A DNA stretch of 64,000 nucleotides from Paenibacillus aceti. Its GTDB lineage: Bacteria > Bacillota > Bacilli > Paenibacillales > Paenibacillaceae. Position 1 is the stretch's first letter. Each line of letters begins with the position of its first letter. The notes below the pieces were generated by a model. It saw only the letters and a program-made list of their open reading frames with translations. It was not told the DNA's origin and did not search any database. The translations under genes and the position numbers were made by a program. The stretch lies in contig NZ_KZ987724.1 of NCBI RefSeq assembly GCF_003614185.1, positions 3,748,107 through 3,812,106 on the forward strand, written 5' to 3'. This document shows positions 55,936 through 64,000 of the stretch, piece after piece.

Positions 55936-56903
55936 TTAACAAGCCTCATATTCTCATCCAAGCAAATACTGCTGTCGTATCTTAAAAACGTAATATTATC
56001 TCGATAATCCTCGTTATACGTTAGTTGCTCCCCTAACATGATTCTGTAGAGGTTCTCACATGAATCAGCACCACTTTGAATACTCATTGGTGCTCCTCCA
56101 CCAAATCTAGGATTGATTTCGATATATTTTATACCATTTTTAGTTTTCATCAATTGAATGGTTATATGTCCAATTGGCTTAAGTAGTTCCATCATCCTCT
56201 TGACATCATCAATAATCTCTCTATCCTTAATAATTCTACCCTTTGATATCTCGCCATCCCGTGTGGCAAGCCTCAATCGAGGAACAACTGTGATAATCGT
56301 ACTATTGAAATCAAGAAAAACATCTACGGTATATTCATCACCTTCAATAAAATCCTGAATGATAGGTTCTTTAATAATAGACCGAAAGAGGTTTAATTCT
56401 TCAAAGTTATTCACTACAAATGTATCAACACTCGAGCTTCCGGATTTAGGCTTAATGAATAATGGGAATTGTATCTCGGCATGCAGTAGTTCTTCGTCTG
56501 AATACATTTTTGGTGAGCCAAAAACATTACTCTCAAAAAAATGATGTGTCTTGGTCTTATCTCTACATATCTCTACGACTCTAGTATCTGATATCATTAC
56601 CTTAGCGTTTGTTTTATTTTCGATGAAGGATCGGTATTTGGCTAGTAATAATAAATCTGTATCAATGGTTGGAATTATTAAACTAATATTCTCTTGATCA
56701 CATGCTTGAATAATTGATTCTAAATAATTGGGTTCACTTATTCGCGGTAACTTATAAGTTCTATCTGAAAAATACAATGCTGGGGCTGTGTCCGAGCAGT
56801 CTCCGGATACAATATTACTCTCAATTTCCAACCTTCTCGCTGCCCTTCGGAAACTTTGTATCAATTCAACACGTCTACCTGCACTAAGTATTAGTATATT
56901 CAT
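55932..56903 (-). CDS. ATP-grasp enzyme (CarB-like)
   Basis: A 323-aa ATP-grasp protein of the carbamoyl-phosphate synthase large subunit-like group. ILILSAGRRVELIQSFRRAA opens the pre-ATP-grasp domain, FIKPKSGSSSVDTF near residue 148 is the phosphate loop, and YIEINPRFGGGAPMSIQSG near 257 holds the metal ligands. Such enzymes ligate a carboxylate to an amine or similar. Paired with the HAD hydrolase inside an exopolysaccharide cluster, it may attach an amino acid or other acid to a sugar; that is inference. Confidence 0.85.
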   Translation of the reverse strand: MNILILSAGRRVELIQSFRRAARRLEIESNIVSGDCSDTAPALYFSDRTYKLPRISEPNYLESIIQACDQENISLIIPTIDTDLLLLAKYRSFIENKTNAKVMISDTRVVEICRDKTKTHHFFESNVFGSPKMYSDEELLHAEIQFPLFIKPKSGSSSVDTFVVNNFEELNLFRSIIKEPIIQDFIEGDEYTVDVFLDFNSTIITVVPRLRLATRDGEISKGRIIKDREIIDDVKRMMELLKPIGHITIQLMKTKNGIKYIEINPRFGGGAPMSIQSGADSCENLYRIMLGEQLTYNEDYRDNITFLRYDSSICLDENMRLVK

Positions 56904-56904
56904 C

Positions 56905-57585
56905 TCAATCGTATTCCTCCACTTTATAACCTTCGAAATATTCCATTGTCGCCGCAGTTTCCGAATTAATTCCTTCTCTAACGAAGACTTTTTTAATAGT
57001 TAAAAAAATAATCTTCCAATCTTCAATAAAGCTTATATTGTCAACATATTGAACATCTAGATTAAATTTATCTTCCCAACTGATTGAATTTCTCCCACTT
57101 ATTTGCGCCAATCCAGATAAACCTGGTCTTACTTCATGTCGTCGTCTTTGATGAGGATTGTATAGTGGTAGATACTGTACCAATAAGGGCCTAGGACCAA
57201 TAATGGACATGTCCCCTTTCAGAATATTAAAAAGTTCTGGCAACTCATCAAGAGATGTAGATCGTAGGAAGCGTCCAAACTTTGTTAACCTAATGCTATC
57301 AGGTAGTAGTTCTCCATTTTCATCTTTCTCATCCGTCATCGTCCTAAACTTAAACATTGTGAATATCTTTCCATTCAATCCTGATCTTTTTTGTTTGAAA
57401 ATCACAGGACTACCCAGTTTTATTCTCACAAGAAGTGCTACAATCAGCATTATAGGACTGAGAACAATAACGGAAATTAAGGCTAAAATAAAATCCATAG
57501 GTCTTTTTATAAATCTTCTATAAATACCAGCTTTAGCTCCGGATTGTAAAGACCGCTTATAATCAGATTCAAGCTGAGTTTGCAT
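56905..57585 (-). CDS. Initiating sugar-phosphate transferase (PglC/EpsL/WcaJ-like)
   Basis: A 226-aa polyprenyl-phosphate sugar-1-phosphate transferase. KRPMDFILALISVIVLSPIM is the membrane re-entrant helix, KQKRSGLNGKIFTMFKFRTM, DELPELFNILKGDMSIIGPR and RPGLSGLAQISGRN are the family motifs. I chose the ATG at 57585 with GGAGGT 4 nt upstream, which lies within the last codons of the aminotransferase gene. The short form is like PglC, which uses a di-N-acetylbacillosamine-type donor. Confidence 0.94.
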   Translation of the reverse strand: MQTQLESDYKRSLQSGAKAGIYRRFIKRPMDFILALISVIVLSPIMLIVALLVRIKLGSPVIFKQKRSGLNGKIFTMFKFRTMTDEKDENGELLPDSIRLTKFGRFLRSTSLDELPELFNILKGDMSIIGPRPLLVQYLPLYNPHQRRRHEVRPGLSGLAQISGRNSISWEDKFNLDVQYVDNISFIEDWKIIFLTIKKVFVREGINSETAATMEYFEGYKVEEYD

Positions 57586-57587
57586 GA

Positions 57588-58712
57588 TTACCTCCAAAGC
57601 TCCTTAATAACTTTACATACTCTCTCTAAATCCCCATCAGTCATTTTCGTATCAGACGGCAAACAAATACCATTCTCAAATAACTTCTCTGCTGCATCTG
57701 AACCAATATAATCATATTTCTCAAAGAACGGTTGCATATGCATTGGCTTCCAAACAGGTCTACTCTCGATGTTTTCCTTCTCAAGTGTGAGTATTACATC
57801 AAGAGGCCTAACATATCCACTTAAAGTTATACAAGATAACCAGTAATTTGGCTTATTCCAATCTTGCTCTGGCATCATTTGGACGCCGTCCAAGTTACCT
57901 AACTCTTGCTTATAGTATTCAAATATATCTTTTTTTCTCTGAATTCTCTGATTTAAGACCTTCAATTGACCCCTGCCTATTCCAGCTACTATATTGCTCA
58001 TACGGTAATTAAAGCCAAGCTCACTATGCTGATAGTGTCTCGCTTTATCACGGCTTTGCGTTGCCCAAAACCTTGTCTTCTCGATTCTCTCTTCGTTATT
58101 TGATACCAACATTCCCCCACCTGAGGTAGTGATGATTTTATTTCCATTAAAGGAGAACACTCCATAATCTCCAAAAGTGCCTGTGTATTTCCCCTTATAT
58201 GTAGTACCGAGTGACTCAGCAGCATCTTCAATCAAAGGTACGTCATATCGTCTACATATATCAATAATCCGATCCATATCCGCAGAGAAGCCATAAAGAT
58301 GAACAACAATAACAGCCTTAGGTTTTTTACCTAGCTTAATATATTTTTCAAATGCCTTCTCAAGTGCTACAGGACTCATATTCCAAGTTTCATAATCACT
58401 GTCTATAAATACCGGAATAGCGTTCTGATAGATTACAGGATTAACAGTTGCCGAGAAAGTAAGAGAAGGACAAAATACAATATCTCCTTCCCCAACACCA
58501 GCTGCCATAAGTGCCAGATGGATCGCAGCTGTTCCGGAAGAAAGTGCTGCAGCAGCTTTCGAACCAATTAATGAAGCTACTTCTCGTTCAAATTCATTCA
58601 CATTCTCACCTAGTGGAGCTATCCAGTTTGTATCAAAGGCTCTATGTATATATTGCAGTTCAAAACCCTCATCGCTCATATGAGGGGAGGATAGATAAAT
58701 TTTCTCCTTCAA
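57588..58712 (-). CDS. DegT/DnrJ/EryC1 aminotransferase (PglE/EpsN-like)
   Basis: A 374-aa PLP-dependent sugar aminotransferase. SSGTAAIHLALMAAGVGEGD near residue 58, VPLIEDAAESLGTTYKGKYT near 155, and FSFNGNKIITTSGGGML near 184, whose Lys binds PLP, are present. It would aminate the 4-keto product of the PglF-like dehydratase. Its stop codon overlaps the RBS of the initiating transferase. Confidence 0.93.
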   Translation of the reverse strand: MKEKIYLSSPHMSDEGFELQYIHRAFDTNWIAPLGENVNEFEREVASLIGSKAAAALSSGTAAIHLALMAAGVGEGDIVFCPSLTFSATVNPVIYQNAIPVFIDSDYETWNMSPVALEKAFEKYIKLGKKPKAVIVVHLYGFSADMDRIIDICRRYDVPLIEDAAESLGTTYKGKYTGTFGDYGVFSFNGNKIITTSGGGMLVSNNEERIEKTRFWATQSRDKARHYQHSELGFNYRMSNIVAGIGRGQLKVLNQRIQRKKDIFEYYKQELGNLDGVQMMPEQDWNKPNYWLSCITLSGYVRPLDVILTLEKENIESRPVWKPMHMQPFFEKYDYIGSDAAEKLFENGICLPSDTKMTDGDLERVCKVIKELWR

Positions 58713-58818
58713 TTTAAATACTTCCTTCCTTGTTATTCACTTCAGTGAATTAGAACTAAATTGGAGTTGGATACTTCCAAGCAACTCCTAACCCACTAAA
58801 GTTCTTATGTAATCAAAG

Positions 58819-58849
58819 AGGGGCAGAACATGGACTAGCTTCTACCCCT
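58819..58849 (-). terminator. Terminator of the copper-amine-oxidase-domain gene
   Basis: AGGGGCAGAA (58819-58828) and TTCTACCCCT (58840-58849) form a stem with one G-U; on the minus strand it is followed by CTTTGATT. It divides the regulatory end of the locus from the sugar-assembly genes. Confidence 0.7.
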
Positions 58850-58864
58850 TCAATTTTCTACAAA

Positions 58865-59863
58865 TTAGTTCATACGCTCGGCAAGTTTCTTGCCTGCTTC
58901 AATTTGCTTCTCGAATTCAGCACGGTATTCTTTAATGATGTCTGTGCTGTAGCCGCCGTCTTTCAATTGCTTCTCAGCATCGGCAACGATGGCATCAAAT
59001 TCAGCGCTTAGTTTATCAAGCTGGTCCTGTCCTTGGGAGAGGAGCTTCTTCTTGGTTGCATCGTCGTCGGCTGCTAAATATTTATTGGCCAAATCCCACA
59101 TCAGAGATTCGCTCTTGTTCTGTAGGGATACCAGTTTAGATTGAGTAGCTTTAGTGATGCTATCGTAAGCTGTATCTGCGACGGTTCCTTCTGCGCCACC
59201 TTTACCTGGAGTTTGTCCAGCGTTATCCTTACCATCACCTGGAGTTGTACCAGGGTTCGTTGCTCCAGAGTCACCTTTATCTGTGCCTTTTTCTTTCAGA
59301 TAAGCCGGGGAGAAACCGGAGATAGCTTTGGTCTTAGAATCCCATTTAATAATTGCGCCAGTAGATTCCGCAACGAAACGCATTGGAACATAGATAGTTC
59401 CCTTGTAGATAAAGCTGATTTGTCCCTTAGTTACAGTTTTCGTCTCGCCATTAAACACATATTTTGCATCGATTGGCGAGATGTTAAGCGGAGCTTTAGA
59501 AACTTGCGCTCCTGCTGCATCTTGGCCCAAATTCATCATTCTTTCCTTGATAGCCACTAATTGATTGGCTGTTGGATCGGTGATATTTACTTGTAATTTC
59601 TTGCTATCCCATTCCACATTCTTCTGGAGAGCATAAGAAACGAACCGCAAAGGCACATATGTCGTACCTTTGTAATTAAATATAAATTGACCAGCCGGCG
59701 GTTGAATCTGCACTCCATCGAAGCTCATTTGTACGGATACTGGCTGAATCTTAACATTCTTAGCTGCGGCTTCTACGCTAGCTGACGACAGTGAAGCACC
59801 GCCTAGCAACAAGGAAATGGTTAATGCGACGGTTGCCAACTTCTTAGCTTTCATTCTGTTCAC
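58865..59863 (-). CDS. Secreted protein with two copper-amine-oxidase N domains and helical tail
   Basis: A 332-aa protein with a Sec signal peptide (residues 5-33). Two stalk-like domains follow, each with the family's YVPLRFV or YVPMRFV signature (near residues 70 and 160), then a Gly/Asp/Thr-rich linker (195-235) and a helical domain to the end. The N domain is common in Paenibacillaceae surface proteins and is not an oxidase on its own. The helical tail resembles that of the membrane protein at 42944-43657. It lies inside the exopolysaccharide locus, so an envelope role is likely. Confidence 0.85.
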   Translation of the reverse strand: MNRMKAKKLATVALTISLLLGGASLSSASVEAAAKNVKIQPVSVQMSFDGVQIQPPAGQFIFNYKGTTYVPLRFVSYALQKNVEWDSKKLQVNITDPTANQLVAIKERMMNLGQDAAGAQVSKAPLNISPIDAKYVFNGETKTVTKGQISFIYKGTIYVPMRFVAESTGAIIKWDSKTKAISGFSPAYLKEKGTDKGDSGATNPGTTPGDGKDNAGQTPGKGGAEGTVADTAYDSITKATQSKLVSLQNKSESLMWDLANKYLAADDDATKKKLLSQGQDQLDKLSAEFDAIVADAEKQLKDGGYSTDIIKEYRAEFEKQIEAGKKLAERMN

Positions 59864-59890
59864 CTTACTTTCATTGAATTTATACTAGGT

Positions 59891-61714
59891 TCAGGAGACG
59901 ATTTCATATCTAGGAACAAGGCGTTCAAGTATGTCACGCACAGAGAGTGTCTCGTCTTCTATCACCTTTTGTAATTTAGCTAGCTCCAATTCCATCTGAT
60001 TCTTCTTCAGATTGGATGACTTGCCGATGAATATGCGATTATGTTGAGTTGATGTCGCATTCTCTTCATCTGTCAGAAGTTCTTCAAATAACTTCTCACC
60101 TTCGCGGATTCCTGTAAATACGATGTCAATCTCCGCATATGGCTCATAACCAGATAATCTTATCAGGTCTTCGGCTAGGTTAAGGATTCTTACAGGGTCG
60201 CCCATATCCAGGACGAAGATTTCTCCTCCCTTAGCTAGAGCTCCCGCTTGTAAAACCAGCTGCACCGCCTCAGGAATCGTCATGAAATATCTGACCATCT
60301 GTGGATCGGTGACCGTTACCGGGCCGCCTTCCTTGATCTGTTGCTTGAAGTGCGGGATGACACTACCGCGACTTCCCAGTACATTACCAAAACGTACAGC
60401 TACAAACTTGGTATCACTAGATGCATTCAGACTTTGTATGTACATTTCAGCAATCCGTTTGGTAGTACCCATTACACTAGTAGGATTGACTGCCTTATCT
60501 GATGATATCAGCACAAAGCGATCTACACCATAACGATCGGCACAATCAGCTACATTTTTCGTTCCGAATACGTTATTCTTTACTGCCTCCGCCGGATTAC
60601 GCTCCATTAGAGGAACATGCTTATGTGCGGCTGCATGGAATACAACCTGTGGTCTATAACTATTGAATACCTGGTCCATTCTATCCAAATCCTGGATGTC
60701 TGCAATAATCGTATCATAGCGTAATTCCGGGAAATTCCTCTTCAGCTCCATCTCTATCGTGTAAATACTATTCTCTCCGTGCCCCAGCAGCAGCAGTCTG
60801 CCGGGATTATAGCTGGCGATCTGTCTCGATAACTCTGAGCCAATCGATCCACCCGCTCCAGTAATCAGCACTACTTTATGTTCTACATAATTCATAATGC
60901 CGTCGAGATCTGTAATGATAGGATCTCTACCGAGTAAATCCTCAACACTAACTTCTCTAATTCTGCTTAACGAGACCTTCCCGGAGATCAGATCATCAAT
61001 ACGAGGAATCATCTTAAGCAGAGCCCCGGTATCCTTAGATATCTTGGCAATTGCTGAAATCTCATTCTTCGTAGCGGACGGAATAGAGATAATAATCTCT
61101 TTCACCTTATATTTTTCAACGATTTCCGGAATGGAGTCTCTGTTCCCAAGCACGGGCAACCCACAAATCTGCAAATGCAGTTTATTAGGATCGTCGTCGA
61201 TAAACCCAACCGCCCGCATGTTTCCTTTGGAGCTTCTCAATTCCTTAGCAATGATAATCCCACAATCTCCGGCTCCAACGATTAACACATTGTTATAACC
61301 ATCGGATGGAACCTCCTTCGCCCCTCTTGGCTTAACGACTCTCCAGACGAAGCGAATTCCGCCAACCAGTAAGAGAATCGTCTCTATCGAGCGGAAAAAT
61401 ACAGATGCCGGTATCGGTCTGGATAGGAGAAGCAGCGCGACCACATAGGATAATGCTCCTCCGACAAGAACCGCTTTAAATATTGCTACAATCTCGTCGA
61501 TACTGGCATATTGCCATGCCCTTCTGTATAAACGGAAATAAAACAAACTAATCCCCAGGCAGACAGTAGCCACTATACAGTACAAGAACATCTCAGATCT
61601 ATGCTCTATCGGAAAACTGTAATAATAGCGGAACCAATATGAACTAATTATACTAAACCATATAATGGTTAAATCCACGAGGAATAGTAGTGCCGCATCC
61701 CTACGAAACTTCAC
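59891..61714 (-). CDS. UDP-N-acetylglucosamine 4,6-dehydratase (PglF/EpsC-like)
   Basis: A 607-aa membrane-bound SDR. Four N-terminal membrane segments (about 7-120), a first Rossmann domain (VLIVGAGDCGIIIAKELRSS near 143) and the catalytic SDR (VLITGAGGSIGSELSRQIAS near 282; SSDKAVNPTSVMGTTKRIAE near 404). The long PglF/CapD type lacks the usual Tyr and uses the DK-x5 region, as here. It makes UDP-4-keto-6-deoxy-GlcNAc for the aminotransferase. Confidence 0.93.
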   Translation of the reverse strand: MKFRRDAALLFLVDLTIIWFSIISSYWFRYYYSFPIEHRSEMFLYCIVATVCLGISLFYFRLYRRAWQYASIDEIVAIFKAVLVGGALSYVVALLLLSRPIPASVFFRSIETILLLVGGIRFVWRVVKPRGAKEVPSDGYNNVLIVGAGDCGIIIAKELRSSKGNMRAVGFIDDDPNKLHLQICGLPVLGNRDSIPEIVEKYKVKEIIISIPSATKNEISAIAKISKDTGALLKMIPRIDDLISGKVSLSRIREVSVEDLLGRDPIITDLDGIMNYVEHKVVLITGAGGSIGSELSRQIASYNPGRLLLLGHGENSIYTIEMELKRNFPELRYDTIIADIQDLDRMDQVFNSYRPQVVFHAAAHKHVPLMERNPAEAVKNNVFGTKNVADCADRYGVDRFVLISSDKAVNPTSVMGTTKRIAEMYIQSLNASSDTKFVAVRFGNVLGSRGSVIPHFKQQIKEGGPVTVTDPQMVRYFMTIPEAVQLVLQAGALAKGGEIFVLDMGDPVRILNLAEDLIRLSGYEPYAEIDIVFTGIREGEKLFEELLTDEENATSTQHNRIFIGKSSNLKKNQMELELAKLQKVIEDETLSVRDILERLVPRYEIVS

Positions 61715-61787
61715 TTTTCATGCGCCTCCACTGATGAGAACAAGCATAATCAAATGAATATTTGCTGTTAACAGTGCGGTTATCGCC

Positions 61788-62474
61788 CTAGTTCCCATAA
61801 TAATAGTAATAGTACTCTTCACTTGCTTTACGCTTCACATTATTCAATACAACACCGAGCATTCTTGCATTCACTCTCGTCAAGCTCTCTTTGGCCTTAA
61901 TCGCAATATCCTTCTTCACCTTGCCGGAATTAATGACCAATAGAACGCCATCACTCTGGGATGCCAGAAGCTGGGCATCTGTTACAGCAAGCACGGGAGG
62001 AGCATCAATCAGGATTACGTCAAACTGTTCTCGCAGCGCTTCCAGTAAGCTGTTCATACTCTTGGAACCTAGCATCTCTGCCGGATTCGGAGGAATCGGT
62101 CCTGCCGTCATTATATAGAGATTAGTAAGTTCAGACTCCTGAATAGCATCCTGCAATTCAACCTGATGTGATAGATATGATGAAAGACCATAGCGATTAG
62201 TCAATTGGTAGGTGCGATGAACGGTAGGCTTACGCATATCCGCATCGATCAGGAGCACTTTGCGTTCATTCTGCGCGTAGGTGACTGCTAGATTCCCTAT
62301 TACTGTGGATTTACCTTCTGCAGGCCCGGCAGAGGTTATCATAATAATCTGAGTCTTCTCATCTACCGATGAGAACTCTATATTCGTCCGCAATGCACGA
62401 TAAGATTCCGAAATGGGGGAACGGGGATTGACCAAAGTGATCAAATGACGTTTACTACTTGGCTGCCGTGACAT
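61788..62474 (-). CDS. BY-type tyrosine kinase (CpsD/EpsB-like)
   Basis: A 228-aa bacterial tyrosine kinase that controls polysaccharide synthesis and export. SAGPAEGKST is Walker A near residue 49, LLIDADMRKP Walker A', and VILIDAPPV Walker B. The C-terminus EEYYYYYYGN is the autophosphorylation cluster. It overlaps the modulator gene by 20 bp, the usual split arrangement in Firmicutes. Confidence 0.95.
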   Translation of the reverse strand: MSRQPSSKRHLITLVNPRSPISESYRALRTNIEFSSVDEKTQIIMITSAGPAEGKSTVIGNLAVTYAQNERKVLLIDADMRKPTVHRTYQLTNRYGLSSYLSHQVELQDAIQESELTNLYIMTAGPIPPNPAEMLGSKSMNSLLEALREQFDVILIDAPPVLAVTDAQLLASQSDGVLLVINSGKVKKDIAIKAKESLTRVNARMLGVVLNNVKRKASEEYYYYYYGN

Positions 62475-63231
62475 GGTTATTATCTCCCCTCTTCGTCATA
62501 GATGCGGTTTGTGTTCGTGATGATTTATGCTGCAAATCTTCCTGACTGATTCGTGTAATCATAGCGAGTGTCGGGAGCTCCAGATAATCCTCCACGTCCT
62601 CTTCTGACTTGATGGTATCATCCAGGTATTCCAGCAATAAGGAAAGTCCAAGCCCAATCATAAGCGAAACAACGAAGGCAATCGCCATATTCAGCATAAT
62701 ATTGGGTTCCACAGGCTTCGGTCTTACCGGAGGATCCGTCTTGGCCATATTGAGAATGGATACGTTCTCTACATTAAAAATTTGCGGAATCTCCTGTTGG
62801 AACACCTCCGACACGGCGTTGGCAATCTCTGCAGCTCTCACATAAGATGTATCACGGACAACCACAGTCATCACCTGAGTGTTATTAACAGAGCTAACAT
62901 TAATCATTCGCGACAACTCTTCAGTATTCAACTGAAACTGGGGGTAATTCCTCACAACTTCATCTAATATCGCCGGTGTCTTGATGATTTCCTTGTAAGT
63001 ATTGATCAACTGAATATTCGTATTGATCTGGTTAAGATCTATTTGATTAGCTACAGATTGTGAAGGAGTCTGATTAACAACTATTTTCGTGGAAGCCTCA
63101 AATACGGGCTTCTTAATGAAGATGCTATACACCCCTACTAATAAACATATCAATACGACAACTAGGGCAATTAGCCAGATTCTCTTCAGAACAATCCGGA
63201 AATAATCCCTTAGATCTAATTCTCGTGGCAC
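62455..63231 (-). CDS. Wzz/YveK-type kinase modulator (EpsA-like)
   Basis: A 258-aa membrane protein. The first membrane segment is at about 18-40, the extracellular Wzz domain fills 41-180, and the second segment is at about 177-200 with the juxtamembrane YLDDTIKSEEDVEDYLELPT that activates the kinase. The start is GTG at 63231, with GGAGGG 7 nt upstream. It partners the kinase encoded next. Confidence 0.92.
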   Translation of the reverse strand: MPRELDLRDYFRIVLKRIWLIALVVVLICLLVGVYSIFIKKPVFEASTKIVVNQTPSQSVANQIDLNQINTNIQLINTYKEIIKTPAILDEVVRNYPQFQLNTEELSRMINVSSVNNTQVMTVVVRDTSYVRAAEIANAVSEVFQQEIPQIFNVENVSILNMAKTDPPVRPKPVEPNIMLNMAIAFVVSLMIGLGLSLLLEYLDDTIKSEEDVEDYLELPTLAMITRISQEDLQHKSSRTQTASMTKRGDNNHVTAAK

Positions 63232-63264
63232 TTAAGTTCCCTCCAGCTTGTAATTAACATAAAA

Positions 63265-63299
63265 ACTTCCTCCTCCCAATCAACGTGAGAGGAGGAAGT
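63265..63299 (-). terminator. Terminator of the SLH protein gene
   Basis: ACTTCCTCCTC (63265-63275) and GAGGAGGAAGT (63289-63299) form a perfect 11-bp stem; on the minus strand TTTTTATG follows. It separates the S-layer gene from the exopolysaccharide operon. Confidence 0.88.
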
Positions 63300-63310
63300 C
63301 CTAGTCGGTC

Positions 63311-64000
63311 TTATTTATTCTCGAAATTCATGGTGCGATAGATCATTACTGCTGCTTCAGCGCGAGTTGCTTGGTTGTTCGGATTGAACTTACCACCGCT
63401 ACCAATCACCAGGTTATTGGAAGCTGCAAAGGCTACGCCACTCTTCAAGGAAGCTGCAATCTTGTCAGCATCACCGAATTGGGTCAACGCGCCGTCAACA
63501 TTCTCAACATCGCCCAATTGTTGGCTCACCTTCAACGCACGGGAGATCATAGTCGCCATTTCTGCGCGAGTGATCTTATCGTTCGGAGCGAACTTATCAG
63601 CGGAGCGTCCTTGGATAATGCCCAACCGTGCTGCAGTAGCTACATATGGTGCGTACCAAGCATCGCTGCTTACATCTGTGAAGGTTGCAGTATCGAAACT
63701 ATTCTCCATGTTCAGAGCGAGAATCAGCATTTTGGAGAACTCTGCACGAGTAACAGAATCCTTCGGAGCAAATACTCCATTGCCTCTTCCTTCAATAGCT
63801 CCCTTAGCAGCTACTACTTGGATTTGACGTCCTGCCCAAGCTTGAACACTGCTAATATCATTAAAGGTAACTTTATTCTCAACTACCGCAAAAGTAGCTA
63901 ATGTGCCTCTAGGCTCAACAATATGTTGTCCATCCAGCGTGCCGCCTTCAAACTTCAGGGAACTCTCTTCCACCTTCGCTACAGTAAGAAGTTCACGATC
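63311..64000 (-). CDS. SLH-domain surface protein, 3' part (continues past the window end)
   Basis: The frame is open to the window edge, so only about the last 230 residues are seen. Three SLH domains follow one another, each with the TRAE cell-wall binding motif (SVTRAEFSKML, KITRAEMATMI, QATRAEAAVMI). SLH triplets bind pyruvylated secondary cell wall polymer. A GTG at 63973 is an in-frame possibility for a start, but the gene most likely starts upstream of the window. The N-terminal function is not visible. Confidence 0.9.
   Translation of the reverse strand, partial: DRELLTVAKVEESSLKFEGGTLDGQHIVEPRGTLATFAVVENKVTFNDISSVQAWAGRQIQVVAAKGAIEGRGNGVFAPKDSVTRAEFSKMLILALNMENSFDTATFTDVSSDAWYAPYVATAARLGIIQGRSADKFAPNDKITRAEMATMISRALKVSQQLGDVENVDGALTQFGDADKIAASLKSGVAFAASNNLVIGSGGKFNPNNQATRAEAAVMIYRTMNFENK

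Overview
The window reads as chromosome of a low-to-moderate GC Firmicute, most probably a Paenibacillus-like member of the Paenibacillaceae. Pointers are SLH-domain and copper-amine-oxidase-N-domain envelope proteins, a B. subtilis-type argCJBDF-argG-argH order, a YhbD/bactofilin pair, a BY-kinase exopolysaccharide locus, and strong AGGAGG ribosome binding sites. No tRNA, rRNA or CRISPR array was seen. The genus is inferred from gene content only.

Region 1 (270-13787) is a cell-wall amino-sugar salvage locus. A minus-strand operon carries murQ, a sugar ABC importer (binding lipoprotein and two permeases, no ATPase), anmK, a tandem-GNAT protein, a PIG-L deacetylase and a signal-less namZ. Upstream, an RpiR/MurR-type regulator is divergent from a plus-strand pair, a GH4 glycosidase and a BadF-type sugar kinase. 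Together they could import muropeptide sugars without a PTS, phosphorylate them inside the cell and convert MurNAc-6-P to GlcNAc-6-P. A DUF559-like nuclease/HTH gene with a 111-bp tandem repeat array lies in the middle.

Region 2 (13955-22919) is the most unusual part. It encodes a radical-SAM activase-like protein, a DUF1257 (Ycf35-like) protein, a membrane protein, a Ycf46-like AAA ATPase, a DUF2997 protein, a WXG100-like protein and a degenerate hydrolase. After a repeat-filled gap come a lipoprotein and a large Mbeg1-like lipase whose WXG-like helical part is C-terminal. This looks like a candidate type VII-style lipase effector/immunity module tied to an uncharacterised AAA/radical-SAM system.

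Region 3 (23152-43657) is mostly housekeeping: a bactofilin and YhbD regulator, a chemoreceptor, the arginine biosynthesis genes (argCJBDF, argG, argH) under a promoter overlapped by two ARG boxes, a frameshifted PemK/MazF-like toxin gene, prfB with its programmed frameshift, secA, hpf, and a cold shock gene.

Region 4 (43703-64000) is an exopolysaccharide locus on the minus strand. It holds an SLH protein (cut by the window end), a Wzz-like modulator and BY-kinase, a PglF/EpsC-like dehydratase, a PglE/EpsN-like aminotransferase, a PglC/EpsL-like initiating transferase, glycosyltransferases, polymerase, flippase, UDP-glucose dehydrogenase and UDP-glucuronate epimerase. Its centre (about 46.7-57.6 kb) is clearly AT-rich, contains an IS30-family element with a nonsense mutation, and has two damaged genes fused end to end, which suggests acquisition and decay.

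Cutting across regions 1-3, many intergenic gaps hold short bipartite repeats of three unrelated sequence families (about 27 copies of the commonest). Together with region 2 these are the main unexplained features.
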